Source: Ancylostoma caninum (taxonomy: Eukaryota; Nematoda; Chromadorea; Rhabditida; Ancylostomatidae). Taken from it: a stretch of 64,000 nucleotides of DNA. The DNA lies in NCBI GenBank assembly GCA_037903475.1, contig JBAJFG010000058.1, positions 434,001-498,000 on the forward strand, read 5' to 3'. Within the stretch, counting starts at the first letter, position 1. Each line of letters begins with the position of its first letter. The position numbers and the translations under genes were made by a program. The notes beneath the pieces were generated by a model. It was not told where the DNA came from. It saw only the letters and a program-made list of their open reading frames with translations, and did not search any database. Of this stretch, positions 32,496 to 44,000 are shown piece by piece.

Positions 32496-32763
32496 CAGTG
32501 AACGGCAATGGCGGTGGCCCATCTGCGGCCTCGAGAAGGACGCAGCGCGACCGCGCCGCGCGCGCTGGGATCGGTGCCGTCTGCCGCCGGAATGCTATTT
32601 CTGAACTCCTTTCTTCGCAATTTGGTCGAAAATCCTTGAAATCGAGTAGAAAAGCTGGTAGAAATAGCATAACAGCAGCAGAAACATCGGTTACGGCGCG
32701 CGACGCGGTTGAGCGACGTCCTTCTCCAGGCCGCGAATGGGCCAACCCCATTGATGTCCACTG
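32496..32763. mobile_element. TA-flanked MITE, copy 2
   Basis: 268 bp, same ends (CAGTGAACGGCAATGGCGG ... CCCATTGATGTCCACTG) with TA on both sides. Relative to copy 1 the core is inverted, which the near-palindromic structure allows. Confidence 0.8.
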
Positions 32764-33058
32764 TACTTTCTATTCGACGGTTCCAGGCTCTGACAAAAGC
32801 AAAGCCGCCGAAACGTCGGCCAATAAAAGAATATTAGCAACTGCACTGACTCCTTCCACCACCTAATTCAGAAACAGCACTATACTGCTCTCTTTCCAAG
32901 CACTGGAACTGATAGCACCAATAATTAATTTTTTTCTCAAAATAATGCGCACATTCTACTTGCTTCCATGAATGGTGTGAACAAGAAATTCATATCATAC
33001 TGCTAGCAAACATTTGCATGAAATCAGTCACATGTGGAAGCATTCGATGGTCCTCTTA

Positions 33059-33816
33059 AGCCCCACTCAGAGTTTTACCGCCGAGCGAGTTCTCGCCGAG
33101 CGGCAAGAGGGGGGCGTGGCAAGCCTTTGCCGCTCAGCGACGTTGGGGATACTCAGAGTCGGGCGGGAGCGCGGCGGTTAGCACTAGGGCATCTTTTCTA
33201 TATCCGCAGTAATTGTTCCACTTCTTTTGAATTTCTGAAGAATTCCTTGTTAGAACGGAACGATACAAACGAGGAACGCCTCTTCGGTGTATTCTATAAA
33301 TTAGTATTCTGGACCAGGTGTCCACTAGGGAACGTTCGCCTCATTAACATAATCCCTACTGTTCCTGGCTACCACCTCCAGGTGGCATTCTAGGACTAAC
33401 TACGCTACATCGTCGTCGTCAATGACTAAAATACCAGGAATACAAAAAATAACATGAAGGATACCGCATCGAATGTTCTAGTTTACGGGTAGGCTCTCAC
33501 CGAAAAAGTCAAGTGAGAAGTGCTAAAAACATAAACAAACATAACGAAATATTCATCACTGGAGAAGTGCAATTTGTTTAAAAGATTAGCGAAATTACGA
33601 AGAAAAATACCATCGGCGAGTTTTGCCGCGCGCGACAAAAATGGTCCGAGGCATTCCTTGTCGCCGCTCGTTGGGCGAGCTCGCGGCGAGCTCGCCGCGG
33701 CAAAATACTCTGAGTGACCCCCTGGCGAGTTTTGCCGCGGCGAGCTCGCGCTGCGTAGCAGCCCGGTAAGTTTCGACATGGGCGACTCGCCCGGCGGCAA
33801 AACTCTGTGTGGGGCT
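33059..33816. mobile_element. TTA-flanked element, PIF/Harbinger-like, non-autonomous
   Basis: 758 bp flanked by TTA (33056-33058, 33817-33819). The terminal inverted repeats are AGCCCCACTCAGAGTTTT and, on the other strand, AGCCCCACACAGAGTTTT, followed by GC-rich subterminal blocks with repeated GCGAGTTTTGCCGCG at the right. TTA duplication and AGCCCC-like ends fit PIF/Harbinger. No transposase frame is present. Confidence 0.78.
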
Positions 33817-33819
33817 TTA

Positions 33820-35479
33820 GTGGTGTAAACTCAAACTAAATGAGAGGACGCGAGAATCACTTTCCTAGAAAGAAAAACAAGGATACAAACTTTTACTCCT
33901 CGTTGAACCCGACAATTTGCTACTCTTTTGGAAGGAAGATTTCGTGTTTATTGTGTTAATCCCTCATTGAGTTTGTCGTTCTTGAATTTATAGTGAAACT
34001 CGAGACTTCAGCTACTATCGACTGTAGACATTGACACTGTAGACGTGAATAAACTTAAAACACCTCGTTCTTGATGGGAAAAGAATGAATTGTTATCGAT
34101 CCACTGGTTGTTCCAAAAGAATGGCAAGTGTTGCCAGTGTTGCCACAGTTTTCCGGACGGAGATGGCATTAACGGATTTCTCATCCTTTCTCATCCTCGA
34201 TTAAATGCATGGGATAATAACTGCTTTTATTGCTGAGCGAGCCTTCTCGTTGCTTACAGTTTGGGTTTAGGTCCTAATGCCCTAAATAATTCCCACAGAT
34301 GCTTCGTCTTCGTGAATCTAGTTGATTTTTTCTCTTCCTTCAATCTACTGCTCAGAAAAATGTTTCCTTAGCATGGTCACCTTTCCGCTCGAGAAACCAG
34401 CTATTGACGGTAGCGGTGCACACGAACAGTAGTGCTGAAGGCACTAGGCGTAGCGAGCCCCTCTGTATCAGCGATTAGAATCTGAAGATCCAAAGACGGT
34501 CGACCGAGCGAATTGAGCGTTGATGCGTAGAATGATCGCACGTCTGCCACCGCTGCTCACGATATCTGTCGATAACGTGAGCAACAGTGGCAGACATGTG
34601 CACAAAGGCCTTCGCTGATGGCCGGCGAGACGGGGAGACTGACGACTCGTAAGTGCGCACCACAAACACACAATCTGCAGAATGAACTAAGGCCCACACA
34701 GCAAAAAAGTTTTAAAAAAATCGAAATTTTGGGACCAATGCAGATCTCCAGTTGTGGTTGTTTGTTCAGGAAACTTCCCACACATCGGACAGTAACATTT
34801 CGCTAGCAAACGCTAAGGATGGGACTACGAGAAATTCTAACCTTTACGCACGAGAACCTTATGGGCAAAAGTCAAGGAATAACACGAACACCTGTGCTAC
34901 CTCTTAAATCTAGAAAGAACGTAAGAGCCGAAAAAATACTGGTAGAGTTGATCCAGTTGAAAAGATGGTCCCAACGACCATGAGGATACACCGTATGCTG
35001 ATTACGATGAACAAAGGCAAATGTAATGCCCGGATGTCCCAGCGACTCCAAATCCAGTGTTGCAAAAGAGTGTGGGAAATAACCCTTGCGTGGAAACAGG
35101 AAATCCCATAAATTTTGCAACGTCAACAAAAGCAAGATGACTCAGTTCCCAAAAATTACGAAGTATAGACTGCGAAAAACGGCGACCGTTTAGTTAACTT
35201 TGAGTAAGTGAGTACATTGAGGACAAAGAGAGAAAAGATGCGGTAAGACGGTTTCGTGGCAAAATGCGGATTTGAAACTAGAAATTCTAGAGAACATACG
35301 GCGAATTGAAGTCCCACTGATGTTGATGCCATCTGGTGTGGCACGCCTCGAAGTGGATACCAAAACAAACCCTGCAATTGTAGTGTGATCTACTCACAAA
35401 AAAAAAAACAGAATACGCGACCCCATCACTTTGAATATAATCAATCCGAAGAAAAGGCGACTCAGACACTTTCGAGAGC
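33820..35479. other. Intergenic, nothing convincing
   Basis: One imperfect 19-bp hairpin at 34541-34592 (TCTGCCACCGCTGCTCACG / CGTGAGCAACAGTGGCAGA). No gene recognised. Confidence 0.4.
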
Positions 35480-35930
35480 AAATCGCGTTCCGAACAAGCA
35501 GGGGGTGAGGCTGAGAACGAGCGTTTGGGTGTTTTCGCCCGCGAAGTGGCCGCTTTCAGGCTGTTGTAGGACGGCTGAAAGCGGGACTTGCATTCCTATC
35601 GGCTCGAGTGCTGCCCTCGTTCAGGCCTCTATGAGTCCACAAACCGTCGGGCGCAACTGTTCCTAATCCAGCGCACAAGGCAGCATTCTCCACAATTACC
35701 CGTCAGTCAGACGCCTACACGGTGACAACCTCTGGCAGTCACTGCTTGCACACAGTCTCAGACACTCGGAGCGGGTGGCCCAGCACCTATTTGGGAAGAC
35801 AGGCCCAGCGCCCTATTTTGTGGGCGTGGCTTATTACAGGCCGGGCAGCGGCCCTTAAATTTTAGCGGCCCACCCGGTCGCCCATAAAAACTTGGCAGCG
35901 TCGCGAAGGGGACGCCGCCGATGCGCGAGG
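35480..35930. other. GC-rich island of unknown nature
   Basis: This block is clearly richer in G+C than its AT-rich surroundings, with phrases such as GGCCGGGCAGCGGCCC and CGTCGCGAAGGGGACGCCGC. No open frame, tandem period or TIR was found. It may be a worn mobile element or a regulatory island. Confidence 0.4.
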
Positions 35931-37329
35931 TCGCGCATGCAATATCGATTCTTTTCGCTCATAAGTATTCATTCCCGTTTTGTTCGTTGCGTATTTTGTA
36001 TTGACATGTGCTTAGATTGTTTCCTAATCTATAGGAGTGTTTGGATATTGTGAGTTTTCATCGTATGTGTCTAAATACTTTCAGATGGTATTTCATTGAT
36101 TTCAAATCCTCTCGTACTTCACTGTGGAAAACTTTTGAGTTTTATATCATGGAGGACTGGAAGATCGTCCAAGGAAGAGGTACTCACTGCAGTCAAATGG
36201 AATGAAACGGTGAAAGTTGTGCGAATCTGTGGGTAAGGTAGTGGTAAAGGTGTAAGTACTAAGTTTCTCAATCACCATCTCTAGTGAAAAGCATAAATTG
36301 TTTCATTATAGAATTCCGCTCGAAGAAGGTATTTCACATTTGGGACGCAGCATTCGACAAGGATAATCTCATGTTTGGATCGTAATACCGGGTCCCGGAA
36401 CGAGATCTTGAAATGCATAGGATTACTTACATTCATCTTCTTCTCCATTGATTGATTATCTTCAGAATTCATCCTCATTCTATAAAAAGGAAACAAAATA
36501 CCAGTGCGCTGCCATGTTCATCCTACTGAAAGACCATATTTTTTGTGTTGTCTCTTTATTCAAAAAAATTGTGAGTTTTGTATTTAACCTTGCAGGCAAC
36601 ACTGTTTTCCCTAAAGTATTTATTGTTCTAGAAGTCATAGTTATGTTATATTTATTTATTTATTTCAATACACTCAAGGTGCTCCAAAAATATGCAAAAA
36701 CAGAACACAACAAGTCATAGTTAGCGTAAAACAACCAACATAGTAAACACCAGTTAGGTAGCAAGGTACCAAGCCAATTTTACGCATGATGCTGTAGACA
36801 GTTTACCTCGAAAGTAAGTAGAAATGAAATCTGAACACTAGGCTCCCTTTAGCGTACTTGGTGTCAGAGGCACAGTGTATAGCTTGTGTGGAGAAGAGCA
36901 ATTTCGCTAGGCACTGTCCAAGATAACCAAGGTGTGATGCCCGTGATGACCATGTGTGGTCAGCATCACTCTCGAGTGGGGAAAACTATCAGGTAACACC
37001 GGAGTGAATGGTCTGAATTTCCACGCGTACCCCGGCGAGTATAAAACCTCTTTCAGCTACCCAAATACCCACTTGCTTGGTGCTCGAACAAGGAACTGCG
37101 AATCGCTCACGTTATTGGAGTTGTGCATAAGCAGGTCATACCACCAAGTATACCGCGTCTGGGAAATAATTTGAATTCATACCCGCGTACTAACATAATG
37201 TTTTACGAGAGGCAAACTACTAAGCAAAAAGCCATTTTTGTGGTGGTAGAATAGAAAATGATAAAGAACAGCGATCATTTTAAAGTGGAGTGAACCAGAG
37301 ATGTCGTACATAAGCTAAGCTGAGATGGA
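35931..37329. other. Intergenic, nothing recognised
   Basis: AT-rich sequence with only short open frames and no motif on either strand. Confidence 0.4.
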
Positions 37330-39340
37330 TGATAATTCAAGCAGCCCGGAACAGATAAGCCGTCTGGAGTCGGTGATGGAAGTGGCTGAAATCAATTTTG
37401 TAGGTCTCGTGGAAGGCTCATATTTAATAATTGGAGTAACTCAACTTCTTTGAGCCTGGCTTTAAATTTCTGGCTGTCTTCGGATTGCAGAACATTGGGA
37501 GGTAGTAAACTAAGCCATCTGGCGGTTCGATTGAAGAATGTATTAAACATATGTGAAAATCGTCTATTTCTGATTCTAGCATAATGCAAGTTGAATCCTC
37601 CTATTCTGGCACTAGTGGCTCTAAAGATCCAGTACTTACTGGGAGTGAGCTTCACCTCTCTTCGGAGGACACGAAAAGCAAATAACAAGTCTGCGGTTAT
37701 TCGTCTATGTAATAAACTTCTCATTGATAGGGCTTTCAAACGAGTGGAATAATCAGGCAGAGAGAGTTGCGCAGTATTCATTCTATGGTAGACTAGACGA
37801 GTAAATGTTTTCTGAACTTTTTCAATTTTCGTGGTGAGTTTCGTAGTTGACGGACTCCAGATTTGTGAGCCGTACTCCAAGTGCGGCAAAACAAATGAAG
37901 TGTACAGTTTTCTCAAAATTTTGGGATCAGCGGTATGAAAGTTGCGGAAAATGACAAATAACGTAGAATAAGCCTTTTTTACTACATGGTCAATATGATC
38001 GGTGAATTTCAGGGAAGAGTCAACAAAAATACCGAGATCTCTAACCAGCTCGTATTGCTTAATGCGGTGTCCATAAATCTCATAAACACCTGGGGCACCG
38101 TTACCGAGGTGGAGGGTAAAAGACTTCGTAGGATTCAACAGGAGATTACATTTGGAAGCCCAATGCTGTAACTTCTCTCTAGACAGCTGTAACGATGCTT
38201 GTACCGTAGAGCGGTTTAATTCATCATAGCTACAATACATTTTGATATCGTCAGCGTAACATTGCACTCTGATATCAACAGAAGTTTTGACCAATTCGGG
38301 AACCTCTAGAGTATAGAAGAGAAAGAGCAGGGGCGACAAAACACCACCCTGTGGTACCCCGCTTTTGCAATGGTATCTCTTAGAGTAACCTAGCCCGACC
38401 CGAACTGTCATGTACCTCTCACACAGATAGGACTTGATCCACTGTAAGAGTTTACCACGGAGACCGATGGATTGTAATTTTGCCACGAGTTTGGGATGAG
38501 AGACCCTATCAAATGCTTTCGACAAGTCCAGATAGACTACGTCGATAGACTTACCCTCGTTCAATGCCAAACTCCAATCATGAACGGAATCAACCAGGTT
38601 CGTTGTGGTTGATACACCCGGCAAAAAGCCATGTTGTTCCGGTGGGAAGATTTTGAATCTGTGAGCCCAAGTCAATATCTTATTCCTCAAGATGGTCTCC
38701 ATCACTTTAACCGGAGTGGGTGTGATGCTGATAGGACGAAATTCAGACACATGAGAAGCATTGGGGAGTTTGGGGACCGCGGTTACTAATGATTCTTTCC
38801 ACAACTGTGGTACGTCTCCAAAGAAGAACGATATGTTGAAAATGTGGCAATGGTTTACACAAAGATTCCGCGCAGTTTCTGTAGACAATTTGGGGTATGC
38901 CATCATAGGGAATTGATGTTGAGGCCTGCAAACCTCTCAAGATGTTGAAGATAACGCTGGGATCGAAATAAACATTGTGACAGCAACGGTTAAGATTTGC
39001 AAAACGGTTCAAGCATTGCTCAGGATTCGTTTCCTCTAGGTCGTCTGAAAAGACATTAGAGAAATACTCGCCGAGAGCACTGGCCTTCTCTGCATCAGTA
39101 TACAGGTTGCGGCCTAAATGATCTCTGATAACGGATGATAATTTTTTCAGTTTCAGTTTGCGCTGTACGTATGAAAAAAAGTGGCGAGATGATGCTTTTC
39201 TGGCAAGACGCCGCTCATGATTGGCTAAGAATTTCTTAAGGTGACGGTCAAGATCGGCAGAAACCTTTTTAAAGAGAGGGTCAGATAGCGGGGTAGCTAG
39301 AGTATCGAAAAGTCGTTGTTTTTGGGATATGAGAGATATT
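37330..39340 (-). mobile_element. 5'-truncated CR1-type non-LTR retrotransposon
   Basis: About 2 kb on the minus strand: the pol region from between endonuclease and RT to the C-terminus, with 3' flank to about 37330. No endonuclease domain remains; the 5' edge runs into an AT microsatellite at 39344. 5' truncation is typical of LINE insertions. Confidence 0.82.
37392..39335 (-). pseudogene. CR1-type reverse transcriptase with one frameshift
   Basis: Read from about 39335 (RLFDTLATPLSDPLFKK) through SIPYDGIPQIVYRNCAE, then a frame jump near 38840-38890 into NISFFFGDVPQLWKESLV and on to the stop at 37392. RT motifs: FRPISITPTPVKVMETIL, EQHGFLPGVSTTTNLVD, VVYLDLSKAFDRVSHPKL (Asp), SGVPQGGVLSPLLFL and VQCYADDIKMYC (YADD). 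The thumb and C-terminal region follow (LGIFVDSSLKF, SRTKL-type repeats, FFNRTARWLSLLPPNV). The RT carries out target-primed reverse transcription. A single frameshift in about 640 codons suggests a fairly young copy. Confidence 0.88.
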
Positions 39341-39343
39341 ACA

Positions 39344-39521
39344 TTACATACATATATAATACATATATATTATATATATTATTATTATATTATTATATAT
39401 TATTATATATTATATTATATTATTATATATTATTATATATTATATTATTATATATTATATATTATTATTACATTATTATATATTATTATATATATTACAT
39501 ACATATATAATCTACATATTG
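39344..39521. repeat. AT-rich microsatellite (TATTATATATTATTA-type)
   Basis: Almost pure A/T with 13-16-bp quasi-periods of TATTATATA. Tyr/Ile-only open frames here are artefacts. Confidence 0.92.
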
Positions 39522-39539
39522 TATTATATTGAGGCTATG

Positions 39540-40029
39540 TATATCTTTACGAGATACAGTAGGTAACTTGTACGTTTATTTTTATGTGTGGCGGTCCTAT
39601 GTAAATTTTTCTATAACAAAAATTCTTATTTCACTGGAGTAGAGCATTAACGACAACAAATCATTGATAACACAGAGCCCCAAGGTCAACTGTTTCCCCA
39701 TAGGGCACTCCAAAGGCAGAAAGGTGATCGAATGATAATTCTTCCGGCCCAGCAGCCTGCCATTTCGGGCCGGGCCTGTCACCCATTCGCGGCCGGCCCG
39801 CGGCTGCTACGTTTGCCCGGCCGCAAATGATAGCGCGGGTGGTCCGCTATGAGTGTCTGAGGTCCCGCACCGAAGAGCCTCGGCTTCGAAGCCGTTGTGT
39901 GATCCAAAGTGATCCACCGGAGTATAAAATCAGCACAAACATGCAAAATCTCATCAGGAGTAGGAAAAGATGACTGTTTGCAAGATTCATCCATGAATTC
40001 GTAGTGCTAGCTTTTTTGTATTACTGAGC
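39540..40029. other. Intergenic with short GC-rich patch
   Basis: 39745-39905 is GC-rich (GGCCGGCCCGCGGC and similar); the rest is plain. Nothing recognised. Confidence 0.4.
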
Positions 40030-40115
40030 GGATTCGAAACAGCCTGACACTATTTATGAATGATTAGGGTCCGTTGCTTTATCCACTAGGCCACCCATGC
40101 TGCGGATGTCTTTCA
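40030..40115 (-). repeat. tRNA(Arg)-like SINE head
   Basis: On the minus strand an A box TGGCCTAGTGG (40093-40083) is followed by GGACCCTAATC, resembling a tRNA-Arg anticodon arm, and a near-perfect B box GTTTCGAATCC (40040-40030). The long spacer rules out a functional tRNA. Confidence 0.45.
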
Positions 40116-40610
40116 TCCTGGTGTTGCATTCAACCTTTTCCACGTTCCTACCACCAACAACCAACCATTCCGACCGGGCCACTTCCTTATTGAGCCGAAA
40201 TGTGTAGTCGTTCAAGCCATTTTCTGGAGATATTAGTCGGGGCTTAGTGGACACGAAAAGCGGGCCAATACCCGACAGTTCATATTGCGAGCGGAACGCC
40301 TACGGTCGTGCATCAGCTCGAATGATTCTGCGCTTAGCCCGCCATTTGTCCGACAGCGCTGCATACAGAAATGTTTTTACTCCCCACGAAAAAGTGTTAT
40401 TGTTTGTAAGTTATTTTTAGAGCCACTCGCAAAGTCTTCACTTTCATAGTGAAAAATACAGTTTCAATCTTGACTCCGTCCTGGTTTTATTCATTTAATT
40501 CAATTAGGTCTAATTCAATTCAATTCCTGTTTTATGTTTTTTTTACGTCTCCGCAAAACAAGCTCTGCCCTGATGTATCAACAATGAATCAATTAAAGTG
40601 ACTTCGACTA

Positions 40611-40803
40611 TGATAAATGTGCGCTAGGAACGCAACACAAACAGCCTACTACGTGCAGCAGTAGAAACCCTAGCAGCAGCTCCTCCCAGTTGCTGTCATC
40701 CTCCAGTTGTGCAGAGCATGTTAGAAAGACATGCTGCTAATGTTCGACTATGCTATACGACTTATTACGCCGTTCCAGCTGCATTCCTAGCGCACATTTA
40801 TCA
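40611..40803. mobile_element. Small MITE with 26-bp terminal inverted repeats
   Basis: 193 bp. The left end TGATAAATGTGCGCTAGGAA and six more bases are matched in reverse complement by the right end with two mismatches over 26 bp. No clear target duplication. It lies downstream of lectin gene D. Confidence 0.75.
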
Positions 40804-40982
40804 AAAAGTTTAAGTATCCATTCTTCTGATTATGTGTCTATGTTGTGTCTAGGCCTTACTCACTTAAAAGTTCAGGAATAGCTAAAGGGTAATAACATAG
40901 TACACTGCTAATTATTAGTTGCAGCGAATTATTCATGTAGCGAGATAGGAAGGGTCATGATACAGAACAAGAGCCGAAAAAC

Positions 40983-40988
40983 TTTATT
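40983..40988 (-). promoter_or_regulatory. Polyadenylation signal AATAAA of lectin gene D
   Basis: TTTATT on the plus strand, about 104 nt past the TGA stop of gene D. Confidence 0.55.
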
Positions 40989-41091
40989 TCCTAGCTCCAC
41001 CTCATGAATTGCTCTGTAGCAGTCAAAACTGTGCGAGGTTCAACAAATTGCTTTGACGTAACTCATGTAGCAACAACATTGCGCGAAACAA

Positions 41092-44000
41092 TCAGTGCAG
41101 GGCTGGCTTCTTGCATACAAATGCTCTCATATTAGTGGTGCACGGCATATCATTCCAATGTCGATAGCTGCTGTCCTTCGATGGATCCTTTCCCATGTAG
41201 TCGCTATGGAGCTGTAATGGAAAGACCAAATTATGCGTTGGTACATGCCCCGTTTTTGGCCTTCCACTGATAACTTCTCATTTAAATTTCAATGTGCTAG
41301 TCCTCAAACTTCATTTTTTTTTCAAAATTTCGGTTTCTGACCACTCCGTAAAATATCGCTAAATAGTTGACAAATCTCTGCATCCCATTTTGAACATCTC
41401 CATAATACTGAACTATAAACACGATTCTATGCCTGATGTATTTTCTATTAGATTGAGGAGTTATAAATGCCCGTTTGGCGCAAAAAGATACTAGTACAAG
41501 TCCAACAGTTCAACAGCTACATCCAAGAGATATTCTTCTGATTGATCAATGACTCTTCTACTTCTTCCATAGAGGGAACGAGTATTCTTTTCAAAGAAAT
41601 CGCTACGAGATGCAATAGCGAGTCACCTACATTTTGTAGCGTTACGAAACCTGGTGACGCTAGAGAAACGAAAGGAAAGAAAGGAAAACGGACATTTATA
41701 ATTCCTCAACCTAATACATATATTCACGATCGATGATTTTATCGCCCGGCGTTCTCCACACTATTAGACCAGAGCAGATCCGTTTTCTATAACTGGACCT
41801 GTACGCTGGCGTTTTCCTTACTTCTAGGCCAAAGCGGACCCATCATTCATCAGTTGTCCTGTATCCATGCTATTAGACTAAAGTAACCCATTTTCATCCG
41901 GTGGAGCTTAGTCCTAAAAAATCCCGAGCAAGAGCGCAGAGAAGAAGCGCTCTGCTTAGACTCGTAAACCACGTTACCTCTGGCTTCGCTTAACTCTGAA
42001 AAAAAATCTCAAGCCAGAGCGAAGCCGCAAAGTGACGCTCTGCCTCGGACCTGTGAGCCACGTAAAATCTGGCTTAGCATAATTCTGAAAAGCTTTGCAG
42101 CGCTTCGCAGATGACAGTGATTTTCTGCGAATCTACAAGATTGGGGAAACAAATTTCTTCGCCAAATAATTACGAATGAGTGGCCTTTGTGTATTTGTTG
42201 AAAGTGATTTTTTCGTCTTTCCTCCTTAATAAATAGTTACGACTCATTCTTTTTTCTGGAACAGTAAAGTAGTTTTTCGACTCGCTCTTTTCAGAGCTCC
42301 AGTGAGAAATGTCGATGGAATCACGAAACCCTTTTTTGACCCCTTTCTCTTTTGGTCTTTTCTGCCCTTTGGGACGCTAGAAAGTGGGGTGAAGCAGCCG
42401 TGCAAAAGCATCGCACTTGGCAAATCCTTCGAGAATTGACAAGGAAGCAAAACTGATCATTAATTGGGTTCAGGTATGAAATCCTTCTTATCAGCAGAGT
42501 TTGAGTATGAGAGGCCCGTCCTACATCGTAGGACGTATTCGTGCGTATTTTTCCTCACTAGTGGGCCAACGCAGACGCGTTTCCTATCGGCGGACCTGTA
42601 TCCTGCCGTTCTCCGGACTATTGGGCCAAGGCGGGCTTTTCTTCAATCATTGCCCAGATTCTGGCGTCTTCCTTACTGTTGGGCCAAAATGGACCCTTCC
42701 TTCATCGATGGACCCGTATTCTGGGGTAATCTTCGCTGTTGCGTAACAGCGAACCCGTTCACCGTCGGCTGAACCGTATCCTAGTATTCTCCACTTTATT
42801 GAGTCAGAGCGGACCCATCCTATATTGGCGGAGCCGTATACTGCGTTCTCCACACCACTGGGCCACAGCGGACCCGTTCTCCATTATGGGGTCCTTCTCC
42901 TGTCGTTCTCCATGTTATTGGGCCACAGCACACTCATCCTATATTTCCGGACCCGTATCCTGACGTCCCCCACACCACTGGACCACGACGGCCCGTTCTC
43001 CGTCGGCGGACCCGTATCCTAGCGTTTCCCACACCATTGGGTCACGGCGGACCCTTTCTCCATCAGTGCGTCTCTACCCTGACGTGCTCCATGTTATTGA
43101 GCCACAGCGCACCCATCCTATATATCCGGACCCCAGTGGCGGACGCAGAAAGTGGGCGAGAGGTGGGAGGGCGTGGGAAAAAAAGTGGGGTCTCCGCCAC
43201 CTTGGGGACCCAGATAGAAAATAAAATCAATAAAATTATTAATTTCATTAATAAATAATAAAAAAATTATATTAAAAATAATAATAAAAATAAACAATTA
43301 AAAGTAAACTAATACAAGGTTTTTATTTGTATTGTAAAGTAATTTCGAAAATTTGCCAACCCGTTCTCGGGGCCCCCCGTCCCCCCCCCTGCGTCCGCCA
43401 CTGCCGGACCCGTATCCTGACGTCCCCCACACCATTGAACCACGGCGGCCCGTTCTCCACCGGCGAACCCGTAACCTGGCGTTCCCCACACCATTGGGTC
43501 ATTGAGGCTCTTCTTCCTTCTGAGAGCCCGCATTCTGGCGTCTTCCTCTCAGTTCGGCTAAGCCGGTCCCCTTCTCCATGGACAGACTCGCACAAGGGTA
43601 TTCTCCACATTTCTGCAACAAAGCGAGCGCAAATCCTGGCGTTCTGCCCCATTGGGTCACGTCGGGTCCTTCCTCCATTGGTGGACAAGCCCTCACTGGC
43701 CACACCGGACCACTCAGTGCCATCGGTGGACCCCTATCCTAGCGTTCTCGACGTTATTGAGCCAGAGCGACAAAAAGTCGAGTGAAATAGAGATCTACGA
43801 TTCTCGGGTTTTGAATGTGTTTGTCTCGAAACTCCAAACATGTTTATTTTTCAAGCATGTCATCCTCAATTAATTGCCTCTTTGCCATTAATTGCCAATT
43901 AGTTGCCTCCAAACCCTTTACAGTAGGTGTGGGAGACCCTCCCAACCCTTCTTCTGTCTTGTTCTTCCTCCGAACTTGTACCTTTAAAGGCAGTACTCAC

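Larger units (their letters stand above)
31570..32880 (+). pseudogene. Penelope-like element relic with two nested MITEs
   Basis: Residues ENLVVVNEVPPN align with VILVNIPNENI of the copy at 9.2 kb. In a shifted frame RMYNRLSKATDYIV...DGVRHCSVYVTKCRECGD corresponds to the Cys-rich linker and start of the GIY-YIG domain (TKCRECGD, then a stop, then HVG). Near 32790-32830 the tail module (GCCGAAACGTCGGCCAATAAA) marks the 3' end. Several stops and frameshifts are present, and MITEs sit at 32003-32272 and 32496-32763. It is long dead. Confidence 0.65.

Noticed and set aside
39316..39532. Tyr/Ile-rich small proteins
   Set aside because: Pure translation of the AT microsatellite in several frames.
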